Assembly: GCA_016718565.1 (NCBI GenBank)
Contig: JADKCZ010000018.1
Span: 583,001 to 647,000, forward strand
Direction of reading: 5' to 3'
Origin: Anaeromyxobacter sp.
Lineage (GTDB): Bacteria > Myxococcota > Myxococcia > Myxococcales > Anaeromyxobacteraceae
Length of the DNA: 64,000 nucleotides
This document shows positions 1-8,496 of the stretch, piece by piece; the first letter of the stretch is position 1, and each line of letters begins with the position of its first letter. Position numbers and translations under genes: made by a program. The notes under the pieces are model-generated. The model ran no database searches and was not told the DNA's origin. It saw only the letters and a list, made by a program, of their open reading frames with translations.

Positions 1-498
1 GAGCAGCACCGCCTGGGCCAGGTTGAGCGAGGGCTGCGCCTGGCCGGTGGGGGCGGCCGACAGGTCGTGGCAGCGGTCCAGCTCCTCCCCGGTCAGCCCG
101 CTCCGCTCCTCGCCGAAGACGATGGCGGTTCGCCCCGGCGCCCGCGCCGCCGCCTCGCGCGCCACCTCCTCGGGGAGCAGGCGGCGCTTGCCGCGCACCT
201 TGCGGGCGCTGGTCCCGACCACCCAGGCGCAGTCGGCCACCGCCTCGTCGAGCGTGGCCACCAGCCGCGGCCGGTCGAGCAGCTCCTCGGCGTGCACCGC
301 CACGCGCCGGGCGGTGGCGAAGTCGTGGGTGCCGAGCGCCACGATGGCCCAGTCGTCGAGGTCGAAGTTCCGCATGGCCCGGGCCACCGCGCCCAGGTTC
401 TCGGGGTTGCGCGGTCGGACCAGCACCACCCGGACGGGCGAGGGCGACGCGGCCAGCGGCGACCCGGCGCCCAGCGATTCCGGAGACTTGGGTGTCAC
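1..498 (-). CDS. TrmJ-like tRNA/rRNA methyltransferase (SpoU/TrmH family), 3' end outside window
   Basis: Predicted SAM-dependent 2'-O-ribose RNA methyltransferase of the SPOUT superfamily. The GTG at 498 gives a 166-residue partial protein that runs off the window edge at its C-terminus. Visible family motifs are RPRNPENLGAVARAM near residues 24-38 (motif 1, catalytic Arg/Asn region), FGEERSGLTGEEL around 130 (motif 2) and PSLNLAQAV near the end (motif 3), which form the knotted SAM site. The order and spacing fit TrmJ (tRNA position 32) better than TrmH or RlmB, but the specificity cannot be read from the sequence. The frame stays open upstream of 498 without another good start. It is divergent from the tetraheme cytochrome gene. 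Confidence 0.88.
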   Translation of the reverse strand, partial: MTPKSPESLGAGSPLAASPSPVRVVLVRPRNPENLGAVARAMRNFDLDDWAIVALGTHDFATARRVAVHAEELLDRPRLVATLDEAVADCAWVVGTSARKVRGKRRLLPEEVAREAAARAPGRTAIVFGEERSGLTGEELDRCHDLSAAPTGQAQPSLNLAQAVLL

Positions 499-543
499 GG
501 GCGGGATGCTACTCCGGGTCGTGGAGGAAATGGACCGACACCA

Positions 544-566
544 CGCGTCATTGTCCCGCGTCAATG
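544..566. promoter_or_regulatory. Short direct repeat in a divergent promoter region
   Basis: Two near-identical decamers, CGCGTCATTG (544-553) and CGCGTCAATG (557-566), are spaced 13 bp start to start. They lie between the divergent methyltransferase (start 498) and tetraheme cytochrome (start 640) genes. The inner part also reads as CATTG-N8-CAATG, an inverted repeat. This could be a binding site for a dimeric regulator. No regulator is assigned and chance occurrence is possible. Confidence 0.3.
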
Positions 567-639
567 CGATGGGTCATCCGAACCCTCTAGAGTCCGGGCG
601 TTTTTCCTCCACCCCCTCCCCAGGTCCGAAGGAGTTCGA

Positions 640-1260
640 ATGTCGCTCGTCACCCGCCTCGCCCTCGCCCTCACCCTCTCCGCTCCCGCGGCCGCCTTCG
701 CCGCCGGCGGCCACGACGGCGTCGGCTGCGTCGGCTGCCACGCCATCCACACCGCCAAGGGCGAGGTCATCTTCGCGGTGGCCGCCAACAAGGCCGACCT
801 GAACCCCAAGACCAAGCAGCCCTACACCGGCACCACCGCCCTCTGCCTCGGCTGTCACCAGGAGTCGAACAAGGGCGGCCAGGGCTACGCCCCGGTGCAC
901 GCCAACATGAGCCACCCGTACGGCATGGCCACGGTGGACCAGCGCATCGCCAAGGTCCCGGCCGAGCTGCTGCGCGACGGCGGCCGCTTCGAGTGCCTCG
1001 GCTGCCACGACCCGCACCCGTCCAACACGAACTTCAAGTACCTGCGCGTGGACACCGGCGCCAAGGGGCAGAACATGGACGCCTTCTGCGGCGTCTGCCA
1101 CCCCATCAAGGCCGACGCGGCCACGGTGAGCACCAAGCCGGCCCTCTTCACCTCCATGGACGAGACCGGCAACCGGGTGATGAAGGCCGCCGCGCCAGCC
1201 GCCGCCCCGGCGCCCGCCGCCAAGCCGGCCCCGGCTGCCAAGCCGGCCGTCAAGAAGTAG
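640..1260 (+). CDS. Secreted tetraheme c-type cytochrome
   Basis: A 206-residue exported multiheme cytochrome. Residues 1-22 form a Sec signal peptide (short basic N-region, Ala/Leu core, AFAA cleavage region). Four CxxCH heme sites follow: CVGCH at residue 30, then CLGCH, CLGCH and CGVCH. His residues available for distal ligation include the one before the first heme, and the spacing resembles doubled-CxxCH small periplasmic carriers. The last ~25 residues are an Ala/Pro/Lys low-complexity tail ending in KK, which may tether the protein to partners or envelope polymers. A GGAG ribosome site lies at 631-634, six bases before the ATG. It stands alone and is followed by a hairpin terminator. 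Likely role (inference): periplasmic electron carrier for anaerobic respiration. Confidence 0.9.
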   Translation: MSLVTRLALALTLSAPAAAFAAGGHDGVGCVGCHAIHTAKGEVIFAVAANKADLNPKTKQPYTGTTALCLGCHQESNKGGQGYAPVHANMSHPYGMATVDQRIAKVPAELLRDGGRFECLGCHDPHPSNTNFKYLRVDTGAKGQNMDAFCGVCHPIKADAATVSTKPALFTSMDETGNRVMKAAAPAAAPAPAAKPAPAAKPAVKK

Positions 1261-1287
1261 GCCGCGGCGCCACCCGGCGCCTGCCCG

Positions 1288-1322
1288 AGCCCTCCGGCCG
1301 GCAGGCCGGGGGGCTTCGTCGT
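1288..1322 (+). terminator. Rho-independent-like terminator after the tetraheme cytochrome
   Basis: A 12-bp stem (1288-1299 with 1304-1315, one T-G wobble) with a GGCA loop is followed by the weak T-rich stretch TTCGTCGTT. It begins 28 bases after the cytochrome stop. Confidence 0.6.
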
Positions 1323-1408
1323 TCCCGGCGCCGGGGCGCGCGCCCCCGGCAGCCCCCTCGTGCGCTGGCCGGTAGCGCGGCGGGCCCGGCTTCGGCTAAG
1401 GAAGGAAC

Positions 1409-1852
1409 ATGCCCTACACGGTTCGCTTCGCCTCGACCGCCGAGGACCGGGAACTCGCCTACGGCCTGCGCCGCGACGTCTTCGAGACCGAGCAGAACGT
1501 CCCGCGCCCGCTCGACCGCGACGTGCACGACCACAACGCCAACCACGTGGTGGCCATCGACGAGGCCGGGCGCTGCGTCGGCACCGGCCGCCTGGTGCGG
1601 GTCGACTCCCGCACCGGCCAGATCGGCCGCATGGCGGTGGCCTCGACCCACCGGCGCCTCGGCGTGGGCGAACAGGTCATCCACATGCTCGAGGAGCTGG
1701 CCAGCATGCGCGGCATCGGCGACCTCATCTGCCACGCGCAGCTGCCGGCCGTGCCCTTCTTCCGGCACCGCGGCTACGCGCAGGAAGGCGGGGAGTTTCT
1801 GGCCGAGGGCGTGCCGCACGTGGTGATGCGCAAGACCCTCGTCCACGGCTGA
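1409..1852 (+). CDS. GNAT family N-acetyltransferase
   Basis: A 147-residue single-domain GCN5-related acetyltransferase. The acetyl-CoA pyrophosphate loop is visible as RRLGVG at residues 82-87, preceded by the beta-4 strand GQIGRMAVAS. The C-terminal strand/helix FFRHRGYAQEG is typical of the fold. A purine-rich ribosome site (AAGGAAGG) lies just upstream of the ATG. Layout and length resemble the ElaA/PA4794-like uncharacterised GNATs. The acceptor substrate is unknown. It is a monocistronic gene convergent with the small gene at 1856-2194. Confidence 0.9.
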   Translation: MPYTVRFASTAEDRELAYGLRRDVFETEQNVPRPLDRDVHDHNANHVVAIDEAGRCVGTGRLVRVDSRTGQIGRMAVASTHRRLGVGEQVIHMLEELASMRGIGDLICHAQLPAVPFFRHRGYAQEGGEFLAEGVPHVVMRKTLVHG

Positions 1853-1855
1853 GGC

Positions 1856-2194
1856 TCAGTTGAGCCAGGCCCGCGGCGCCGCCGGCCGGGCCGGGGCCTG
1901 GATGCCCATCAGGTCGAGCCCCTGGCGCGTCAGCAGGTAGCGCACCGTGCCGCTGCCCCGCGCCGTGTCGAGCTCGGCCTCGAAGGCCGGCCCGCTGATG
2001 CTGCCCAGCGACAGGCTCTTCTTCAGGTTGACCACCCGGCCGGAGACCACCTCGCCGGCCACCGGGCCGAAGCCGACGTCGCGCTGGTAGAGGTCCACCG
2101 CCGCCTGGTGCAGCGTGGCGGCCAGCGACTGCTCGAGCGGAAAGGTCGAGAAGAGGACCGAGATGAGCGTGTAGCCGGGCGGGGTCTGGGACAT
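1856..2194 (-). CDS. Hypothetical protein, 112 residues
   Basis: I do not recognise a family. The protein has no signal peptide or membrane segment. The N-terminal half is hydrophobic and mixed alpha/beta, the middle contains VVNLKKSLSLGSISG, and the C-terminal part ends in a Pro/Ala stretch. The start is slightly doubtful because GGGAGG directly abuts the ATG at 2194 with no spacer, unlike neighbouring genes. Coding-type GC3 bias supports a real gene. It is convergent with the GNAT gene and divergent from rsmE. Confidence 0.6.
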   Translation of the reverse strand: MSQTPPGYTLISVLFSTFPLEQSLAATLHQAAVDLYQRDVGFGPVAGEVVSGRVVNLKKSLSLGSISGPAFEAELDTARGSGTVRYLLTRQGLDLMGIQAPARPAAPRAWLN

Positions 2195-2270
2195 CCTCCC
2201 GGGACTCTAGCGCGCCCGCGGGCGGCGCGCCCGTTGACTCCTGCCCCCCTGCGGGCGAGCCTGCCGCGCC

Positions 2271-3011
2271 GTGAACCTCCTCCTCCTCGAGCCGGGCGAG
2301 CTCGCCCCCGACGGCCAGGCGCGCCTGGCCGGGCGCCGCGCCCGGCACGCCTGCGAGGTGCTGCGCTGCCGGCCCGGGGACCGGCTGACGGTCGGGCTGC
2401 TCGGCGGGGCCATGGGCCAGGCCGAGGTGCTGGCCGCCTCGGCCGACGAGCTGCTGCTGCGGGCCGCGCTCAACCGCCCGCCGCCGCCGCCCTCGCCGGT
2501 GGCGCTGGTGCTGGCCCTGCCGCGCCCCAAGATCCTGCGCAAGGTGCTGCAGGCCGTCGCCGCCATGGGCGTCAAGCGGCTGGCGCTGCTCGGGTCCTAC
2601 CGGGTGGAGAAGAGCTACTGGTCGTCGCCGCACCTGGAGCCCGCCGCCATCCGCGGCGAGCTCCTGCTGGGCCTGGAGCAGGGCAAGGACACGGCGCTGC
2701 CGGTGGTGACGCTGCACCGCTTCTTCAAGCCCTTCGTGGAGGACGACCTCGACGCCGCCTTCCCGGGCGCGCGGCTCCTGGCCGACCCGGGCGCGCCCGG
2801 GCCGGTGGAGGCCCTGCCGGCGCCGGCCGGCGGGGTGGCGGTGGCGGTCGGGCCGGAGGGCGGCTGGACCCCCTACGAGGCGGCCGAGCTCGAGCGGCGC
2901 GGCTTCGCCCCGTTCAGCCTGGGTCCCCGCCCGCTGCGGGTGGACCAGGCGGTGCCGTTCATCACCGGGCAGGTCGAGGGCTGGCTCAGGGCGTCGCGCC
3001 CAGCGCCGTGA
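2271..3011 (+). CDS. rsmE: 16S rRNA (uracil-1498-N3)-methyltransferase RsmE
   Basis: A 246-residue SPOUT methyltransferase that methylates U1498 of 16S rRNA in the decoding region. Starting at GTG 2271, an N-terminal PUA-like domain includes RARHACEVLRCRPGD. The catalytic SPOUT domain carries ALPRPKILRKVLQAV and the SAM-knot motif AVGPEGGWTPYEAAEL near residues 191-206. It ends with the family signature LGPRPLRVDQAV (usually LG.RILR.ETA; Val-Asp replaces Arg-Glu here). The last 26 bases overlap the 3' end of the convergent DUF3857 gene. Confidence 0.93.
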   Translation: MNLLLLEPGELAPDGQARLAGRRARHACEVLRCRPGDRLTVGLLGGAMGQAEVLAASADELLLRAALNRPPPPPSPVALVLALPRPKILRKVLQAVAAMGVKRLALLGSYRVEKSYWSSPHLEPAAIRGELLLGLEQGKDTALPVVTLHRFFKPFVEDDLDAAFPGARLLADPGAPGPVEALPAPAGGVAVAVGPEGGWTPYEAAELERRGFAPFSLGPRPLRVDQAVPFITGQVEGWLRASRPAP

Positions 3012-6000
3012 GGCGCTGCTGGGCCAGCACGTGGCTGGAGAGGCCGTCGGGCCGCTCCGGCGGCGTGACCCGCCGGTAGGCGGCGGCGGCCTCGGCCGGC
3101 ATCCCGTACCGCTCGGCGATGAGGCCGACCACCAGCCAGTCGTGCGGCGCCGGCAGGTTGCCCACGCTGGCCAGCTCCACGGCGCGCCTGAGCACCTGCA
3201 GCGCCTCGGCCGCCTCGCCGCGCACCGCGTGCACGGTGGCCAGGGTGTGCAGGTAGGCCGGCTCGCGGTCGCGGGTCAGCTCCACGGCGCGCCGAGCCTG
3301 CTCCAGCGCCTCCCCGTCCACCGGCGGCTGGAACAGCATGGCCCAGGCCAGGTTGTTGTGGTCGCCGGCGTCCGGCCGGCCCGAGGCCACGATGGCCCGC
3401 TCCTGCGCCAGCGCCGCCACCACGTCGCCCTCGCGCAGCGCCGCCCCCACCTCGGCCCGCGCCGCCGCAGGGTCGCCCGGCTTGAGGGCTCGCCGCGCCG
3501 CCACCGCGGCCGCCAGCTCGGCCTTGCGGCCCAGCTCGATGAGCGCCGCCGTCTTCAGGCCGAAGGCGCGATCCGAGCCCGGCTCCGCGAGGAGCAGCGC
3601 GTCGGCCACCGGCAGCACCTCGGCCCATCGCGCCTTGGCGGCGTGGCCGGCCGCCAGGGCCCAGCCGAGCGCCTGGCGGACCTTCGGGTCCGCGGCGCCG
3701 GCCAGCGCCGCCTCGAGCGTGCCCCGCACCGCGTCGGGGGCCCCGAACGACTCCAGGGCGGCGCCGGCCAGCGCCAGCCCCTCCCGCCCCAGCTCGCGCC
3801 CCGGGGGCGCCAGGGCCGCCAGCACGCTGGCCGGCCGGCCCTCCACCGGCTCGCCGGCCTCCAGCCGGGCCACCTCCAGCACCGCGCGCGCCCCGGCCAG
3901 CTCGCCCGCCTCGGCGCGCCGCCGCAGGGCGGCGCCCAGGCCGGACGCCACCGGCTCGGTGGTGACCAGCCGCCAGCCCGCCTGCTCCTTCACGACCGCG
4001 AAGGTGAGCGGCACCTGCAGCGACGGGGTGGTCCCGACCAGCCGGAGCGCCCAGGCCGGATCGCCCTCGGTGCGGACCTCGAGCAGCGACAGGCCGGCGT
4101 CCAGCGCCACCCGGTCGGGCAGGCCCGAGCTGCCGCGCAGGCCGCGCCGGAAGGTGGCCGACAGGTCCGCGCCCGCCAGCGCCGGGGCGGCGCCGCCCTT
4201 CACCTCGTCGCCCAGCTCCGGCACGGCCGCCCAGGCCCGGCCGCCCTCGGCCATGGCGCGGAGCAGCCGCGGCACCAGCGTGGCGGGCCTGGACGGGGCC
4301 AGGTCGAGCTCCTCGACCCGCTTGACGCGCGCCAGCATGGCGGCGCGCGCCTTGAGCTGCGCCGACTGCGGCGTGCCGCCGGCCCCGCCGTCGAGCAGGC
4401 GGGCGGCGGCCGGGTAGCGGCGCGCCAGCGTCAGGTGCTGGGCCGCCTGGTCGAGCACCGCGGCCCGCTCCCCCGACGGGATGCGCAGCGCCTCGCGCAC
4501 CGCCGGCTCCACCCCCTCGGTGGCCGCCCGCACGGCCAGCTGGGCGGCCCGGCGCTCCGGTCCGTCGGGCAGGTCCTGCGCCACCGGCCCGGCCTCCTCG
4601 AAGCGCCCGGCGCGCAGCAGCACCGCCAGCAGCGCGCGATCGTAGTCCTTGCTCTTCAGCTCGGTGCGGATGAAGCGGTAGGCCGCCGCGGCCTCGTCGA
4701 GCCTGGCTCCCTCGCCGAACCGCTCGCAGCGCGCCCCGTGCTCCAGCTGGAAGGCCAGGTGGGCCCGCACCGCCGGCTCGCGGTCCAGCTCCACGGCGCG
4801 GCGCTGCGCCGCCACCGCGCCCTCGAGGTCGCAGCCGGGCGCCAGCCAGCGCCCCAGCGCGTCGTGCTCCAGCGTCGTGGCCAGCACCCGGTGCGACCAG
4901 CTCGAGGACGGCTCGGCGGCCACCGCCTGGCGGGCCGCCTGGCGCCCCGCCTCGCCCAGGCCGAGCCTGAGCAGCGCCTGCGCCAGGTGGTTCAGGTGGC
5001 GCGCCTCGCCCGGGTGGAGGTCCACCAGGCGCCTCAGCTCGTCGAGCGCCTCCCGCCCCTGGCCCGCCTCGAGCAGCCGCGCCGAGGTGCGGGTGAAGCG
5101 CAGGCGCGGCTCGTCGGCCAGCAGCGGCGGCAGGCCGGCCCGCAGCGCCTCCACCTCCTCGGCCGAGAGCCGGCGGCGGTCCACCGTCACGGTGTGCGTC
5201 ACCTCCACCAGCCCGCCGGCGGCCAGCGTGGCGCGCCGCTCCGCGGTGAGCGGCCCGATCACCAGGCGGCTCGGCGAGGGGAGCGGGCCCTCCAGCTCGA
5301 ACCCGGCCGGCGGGGTGACCCGGTAGGTCAGCGAGCCCTGGTACGCCAGCGGCAGGAGCAGCTCGGACCGGCGCGGCTCGGGCCGGGCCTCGGCGGCCTC
5401 CGCCTCGTCGTCGGCCTCGTCGCCGGCCCCATCGCCCGGGGCGCCGCGCGCCCGCGGCGGCCGCACCTGCGGCGGCAGCCACTCCAGCAGGTAGGCCGGC
5501 GAGGTCACCGCCTCGGCGTCATCGGCGCGGGTGACGGCCCAGTGCGAGCCCCGGCCGGTCAGGGTGAGCCGCACCGGCCCGTCCGGCTGCTCCAGCCCCT
5601 CGAAGGCCACCTCGCCCGAGGTGGCCTGCACGAAGTGGCTGGCGACCAGCGCGTGGTCGCGCTCGGCGCGCTGCCCCGGGGAGAGCCGGCGCACCGCGGC
5701 GCGCTGGTCGGTGGCCGGCCAGCCGGTCAGCACCTGCAGCTCGCGGGCGTCTGCCCAGCCGCTCTCGGAGAGGGTGATCTCGCGGGTGATCTCCACCCGG
5801 CTGGCGCCGGCCGGCGGCTGCGGCAGCCGCACCAGCCCGCGCGTCTCCTTCGACGCCACCAGCGCGGCGCGCCCGTGCAGGATGGCCGGCAGCTGGCCGG
5901 CCGGGGTGAAGGGATCGGTGGCGTCGAGGAAGAGCGGCGGCGCGCCGGCCACCGCCACCAGCGCGTGGTCGAACTCGCCCAGGCCGGGCAGCGGATCCGG

Positions 6001-7080
6001 GTCGTCGCCGCCGGCCCGCACCAGGGCCAGGGTGGAGGGGAAGCCGGCGGCGCGCAGCACGCCCGCCGCCAGCAGCGCCAGGTCCTTGCAGTCCCCGTAG
6101 CGCCGGGCCAGCGACTCGGCCGGCCGGGCCGGCACCAGCGCCGCCTCGCCGAGCTCGAGCCCGGTGTAGCGGACCTGCTGCCTGAGCCAGTCGAGCACCA
6201 GCTGGGCCGCCGCCTCCCGGCCCGTCCCGCGGGGCACCACCGCGGCCGCCACCGCCGCCAGGTCGGCCCCCTCGAGCTGCCGCTCCACCACCGCCGCGTA
6301 GGCCGACGCCACCTCGCGCCAGCCGGCGCCGGTGGCCAGCGCCAGGTGCGGCGTGGAGGCCACGTCGGGCGGCTGGAGCGGCTCGGGGCGGGCGCGCGGC
6401 GGCACCCGCTCCCACTGCCAGGTGAGGACCCGGCGGCCCCCGGCCCTGGCCGTGGTGGGCGCCCCGCCGAGCCCGCCCCGCAGGGCGGTGGACAGCGGCA
6501 GCGACTCGGGCGCCTCGACCACCAGCCGCACCGTGCGGATGGCGTCCTCGCGCCCCACGTCGAAGCGCCGCACCGTGCCGGCCTCGAAGAGCGGCGCCAG
6601 GTCGCGCACCACCGACACCTCCTCCACCACCGCCCCGGCGTCCACCCCCGGCAGCGGCCCCTTCAGCACCCGACGGTCGCTGAAGACCCCGCGGGCCACG
6701 TCCCCCAGCCCGGCCTCCACCAGCGTGGCGGGGTCGAGCAGGTGCACCGCGCCGTCGGCCCGCACCACCCGGGCCCGCACCTCGGGCCGCGCCTGGTACC
6801 AGGGCGCCCAGGCCCGGCCGACCTCGGCCCAGCGCTCGGCCCCCTGGCGCGTCAGCGCCCGGTAGACCAGCCGCGTGGTGGTGACGGTCCGCCCCTGCGC
6901 GTCGAAGGCGATGTGCGCCTCCTCGAGCAGGACGTCGATGTCCGCCCCGTCCGGCGCCGCCAGCGCCGCGGCGGCGTCCTGCAGGGCGCGCGGATCGGCC
7001 GAGAGCGGCGGCGCGGCCAGCCAGGGTGGGGGGGCGGCGGCGAGGAGGGCGAGGCCGAGTGCGGCGAGCGTGGAGGTCAT
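2986..7080 (-). CDS. DUF3857/transglutaminase-like protein with C-terminal TPR array
   Basis: A secreted or periplasmic protein of 1364 residues. I chose the ATG at 7080 because it opens a signal peptide (MTSTLAALGLALLAA); the frame stays open upstream but without signal or family features. DUF3857 covers about residues 50-280. A transglutaminase core follows, with catalytic-type Cys331 (YGDCKD), His372 (FDHAL) and Asp386 (FLDATDPF). An Asp/Glu-rich linker near 560 leads into a TPR superhelix (about residues 680-1364) rich in helix pairs such as HLNHLAQALLRLG and HNNLAWAMLFQPP. The DUF3857-TGase-TPR architecture is widespread in Myxococcota and Bacteroidota but has no assigned substrate. It is probably a cysteine protease or isopeptide-forming enzyme in the envelope. 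Confidence 0.88.
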   Translation of the reverse strand: MTSTLAALGLALLAAAPPPWLAAPPLSADPRALQDAAAALAAPDGADIDVLLEEAHIAFDAQGRTVTTTRLVYRALTRQGAERWAEVGRAWAPWYQARPEVRARVVRADGAVHLLDPATLVEAGLGDVARGVFSDRRVLKGPLPGVDAGAVVEEVSVVRDLAPLFEAGTVRRFDVGREDAIRTVRLVVEAPESLPLSTALRGGLGGAPTTARAGGRRVLTWQWERVPPRARPEPLQPPDVASTPHLALATGAGWREVASAYAAVVERQLEGADLAAVAAAVVPRGTGREAAAQLVLDWLRQQVRYTGLELGEAALVPARPAESLARRYGDCKDLALLAAGVLRAAGFPSTLALVRAGGDDPDPLPGLGEFDHALVAVAGAPPLFLDATDPFTPAGQLPAILHGRAALVASKETRGLVRLPQPPAGASRVEITREITLSESGWADARELQVLTGWPATDQRAAVRRLSPGQRAERDHALVASHFVQATSGEVAFEGLEQPDGPVRLTLTGRGSHWAVTRADDAEAVTSPAYLLEWLPPQVRPPRARGAPGDGAGDEADDEAEAAEARPEPRRSELLLPLAYQGSLTYRVTPPAGFELEGPLPSPSRLVIGPLTAERRATLAAGGLVEVTHTVTVDRRRLSAEEVEALRAGLPPLLADEPRLRFTRTSARLLEAGQGREALDELRRLVDLHPGEARHLNHLAQALLRLGLGEAGRQAARQAVAAEPSSSWSHRVLATTLEHDALGRWLAPGCDLEGAVAAQRRAVELDREPAVRAHLAFQLEHGARCERFGEGARLDEAAAAYRFIRTELKSKDYDRALLAVLLRAGRFEEAGPVAQDLPDGPERRAAQLAVRAATEGVEPAVREALRIPSGERAAVLDQAAQHLTLARRYPAAARLLDGGAGGTPQSAQLKARAAMLARVKRVEELDLAPSRPATLVPRLLRAMAEGGRAWAAVPELGDEVKGGAAPALAGADLSATFRRGLRGSSGLPDRVALDAGLSLLEVRTEGDPAWALRLVGTTPSLQVPLTFAVVKEQAGWRLVTTEPVASGLGAALRRRAEAGELAGARAVLEVARLEAGEPVEGRPASVLAALAPPGRELGREGLALAGAALESFGAPDAVRGTLEAALAGAADPKVRQALGWALAAGHAAKARWAEVLPVADALLLAEPGSDRAFGLKTAALIELGRKAELAAAVAARRALKPGDPAAARAEVGAALREGDVVAALAQERAIVASGRPDAGDHNNLAWAMLFQPPVDGEALEQARRAVELTRDREPAYLHTLATVHAVRGEAAEALQVLRRAVELASVGNLPAPHDWLVVGLIAERYGMPAEAAAAYRRVTPPERPDGLSSHVLAQQRLTALGATP

Positions 7081-7265
7081 GGGTCCCGTGGTGGGCCGGC
7101 CATCATCCGCTGGAACCGGGGAGCCGCGCCACCAGGGGAGGAACCGGCGGGGCGGCCGGTTCTTCCGCCCGGCCGCCCCCATCGGGGCGCGCCTCGGGTG
7201 GCGCCGGCCGCGGTACACCTGTGCCAGTCCCCGTGCCGCAGCCCTCCTCCTCCCCCGAGGCCGCC

Positions 7266-8456
7266 ATGACCGCCCCCATCGTCTCCGAGCTCGCCCCGCC
7301 CCTGCGCCTCCTGCTCGGCCCCGGCCCCAGCCCGGTGCACCCGCGCGTGCTGAAGGCCATGTCGACGCCGCTGCTCGGCCACCTCGACCCCAAGTTCCTG
7401 GAGATCATGAACGAGGTGCAGGCCCAGCTGCGCGCCGCCTTCGGCACCCAGAACCCCTTCACCATCGCCCTCTCCGGCACCGGGTCGGCGGGCATGGAGG
7501 CGGCGCTGGTCAACGTGCTCGAGCCCGGCGACACCATGGTGGTGGTGGTGAGCGGCGTCTTCGGCACCCGCATGGCCGACATCGTGGGGCGCTGCGGCGC
7601 GCGCCTGGTGAAGGTGGAGCTCCCCTGGGGCGAGGTGGTGACGCGCCAGGCGCTGGCCGAGGTGCTGGCGCGCGAGGGCAAGGTCAAGGCGGTGGGCCTG
7701 GTGCACGCCGAGACCTCCACCGGGGCCTGGCAGCCCATGGAGGGCCTCGGCCAGCTCTGCCACGAGCACGGCGCGCTGCTGGTGGTGGACACCGTCACCT
7801 CGCTGGGCGGCCTGCCGGTGGAGGTGGACGCCTGGGGGGCCGACGCCGTCTACTCCGGCACGCAGAAGTGCCTCTCCTGCCCGCCCGGCCTGGCGCCGTT
7901 CACGCTCTCGCCGCGCGCCCTGGAGGTGGTGAAGGGGCGCACGACCAAGGTCCAGAGCTGGTACCTGGACGCCTCGATGATCGCCGACTACTGGGCCGAC
8001 GGGAAGCGCGCCTACCACCACACCGCGCCCATCTCGATGGTCTACGCGCTGCGCGAGTCGCTGCGGCTGGTCTTCGAGGAGGGGCTGCCGGCCCGCTTCG
8101 CCCGCCACCAGCGCAACGCCGCGGCCCTGCTGGCCGGCCTGGCGGCGCTGGGCTGCGAGCCACAGGCGGCCGCTGGCCACCGGCTCCCCTCGCTCAACTG
8201 CGTCAAGGTGCCACCCGGCGTGGACGAGGCGGCGGTGCGCCGCTGGCTGCTGGCGGAGCGGTCCATCGAGATCGGGGGCGGCCTCGGGCCGCTGGCCGGC
8301 AAGGTCTGGCGCGTCGGGCTGATGGGCGAGGGCTCGCGGCAGGAGCACGTGCTGGCGGTGCTGGCGGCGCTGGAGCAGGCGCTGGCCGCCCAGGGGAAGG
8401 GCCCCGTGCCGGGGACCGCCGTCTCGGCGGCGCTCCAGGCCTGGGCCCGCGGCTGA
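7266..8456 (+). CDS. Class V PLP aminotransferase (alanine-glyoxylate/serine-pyruvate type)
   Basis: A 396-residue fold-type I PLP enzyme. The N-terminus LLLGPGPSPVHPRVL is the signature of the alanine-glyoxylate/serine-glyoxylate aminotransferase branch. The TGTxxxEA-like segment appears as SGTGSAGMEAA (PLP phosphate side), VVDTVTSLGG carries the Asp that contacts the pyridine nitrogen, and SGTQKCLSCPPG holds the Schiff-base Lys201. The C-terminal domain GGGLGPLAGKVWRVGLMG matches the usual end. It probably interconverts glyoxylate with glycine using alanine or serine as donor; the exact pair is not determinable. The ATG at 7266 follows a weakly purine-rich leader. A hairpin closes the transcript. 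Confidence 0.92.
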   Translation: MTAPIVSELAPPLRLLLGPGPSPVHPRVLKAMSTPLLGHLDPKFLEIMNEVQAQLRAAFGTQNPFTIALSGTGSAGMEAALVNVLEPGDTMVVVVSGVFGTRMADIVGRCGARLVKVELPWGEVVTRQALAEVLAREGKVKAVGLVHAETSTGAWQPMEGLGQLCHEHGALLVVDTVTSLGGLPVEVDAWGADAVYSGTQKCLSCPPGLAPFTLSPRALEVVKGRTTKVQSWYLDASMIADYWADGKRAYHHTAPISMVYALRESLRLVFEEGLPARFARHQRNAAALLAGLAALGCEPQAAAGHRLPSLNCVKVPPGVDEAAVRRWLLAERSIEIGGGLGPLAGKVWRVGLMGEGSRQEHVLAVLAALEQALAAQGKGPVPGTAVSAALQAWARG

Positions 8457-8487
8457 GAGGCCGTGAAGGAATCCCCTCACGGCCTCT
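8456..8487 (+). terminator. Hairpin after the aminotransferase gene
   Basis: A perfect 11-bp stem (8456-8466 with 8477-8487), extended inward by two further G-C pairs past one mismatch, begins at the last base of the stop codon. There is no T tract, so it could be a terminator or an mRNA 3' stabiliser. The MFS gene starts ten bases beyond it, so read-through is possible. Confidence 0.55.
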
Positions 8488-8496
8488 GAGCCGCCC

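Noticed and set aside
3031..7269. A 1412-codon open frame on the plus strand opposite the DUF3857 gene
   Set aside because: Its translation is dominated by Arg/Gly/Gln/His runs, has no family motif and mirrors the third-base G/C bias of the minus-strand gene. The minus-strand reading shows a signal peptide, triad and TPRs.
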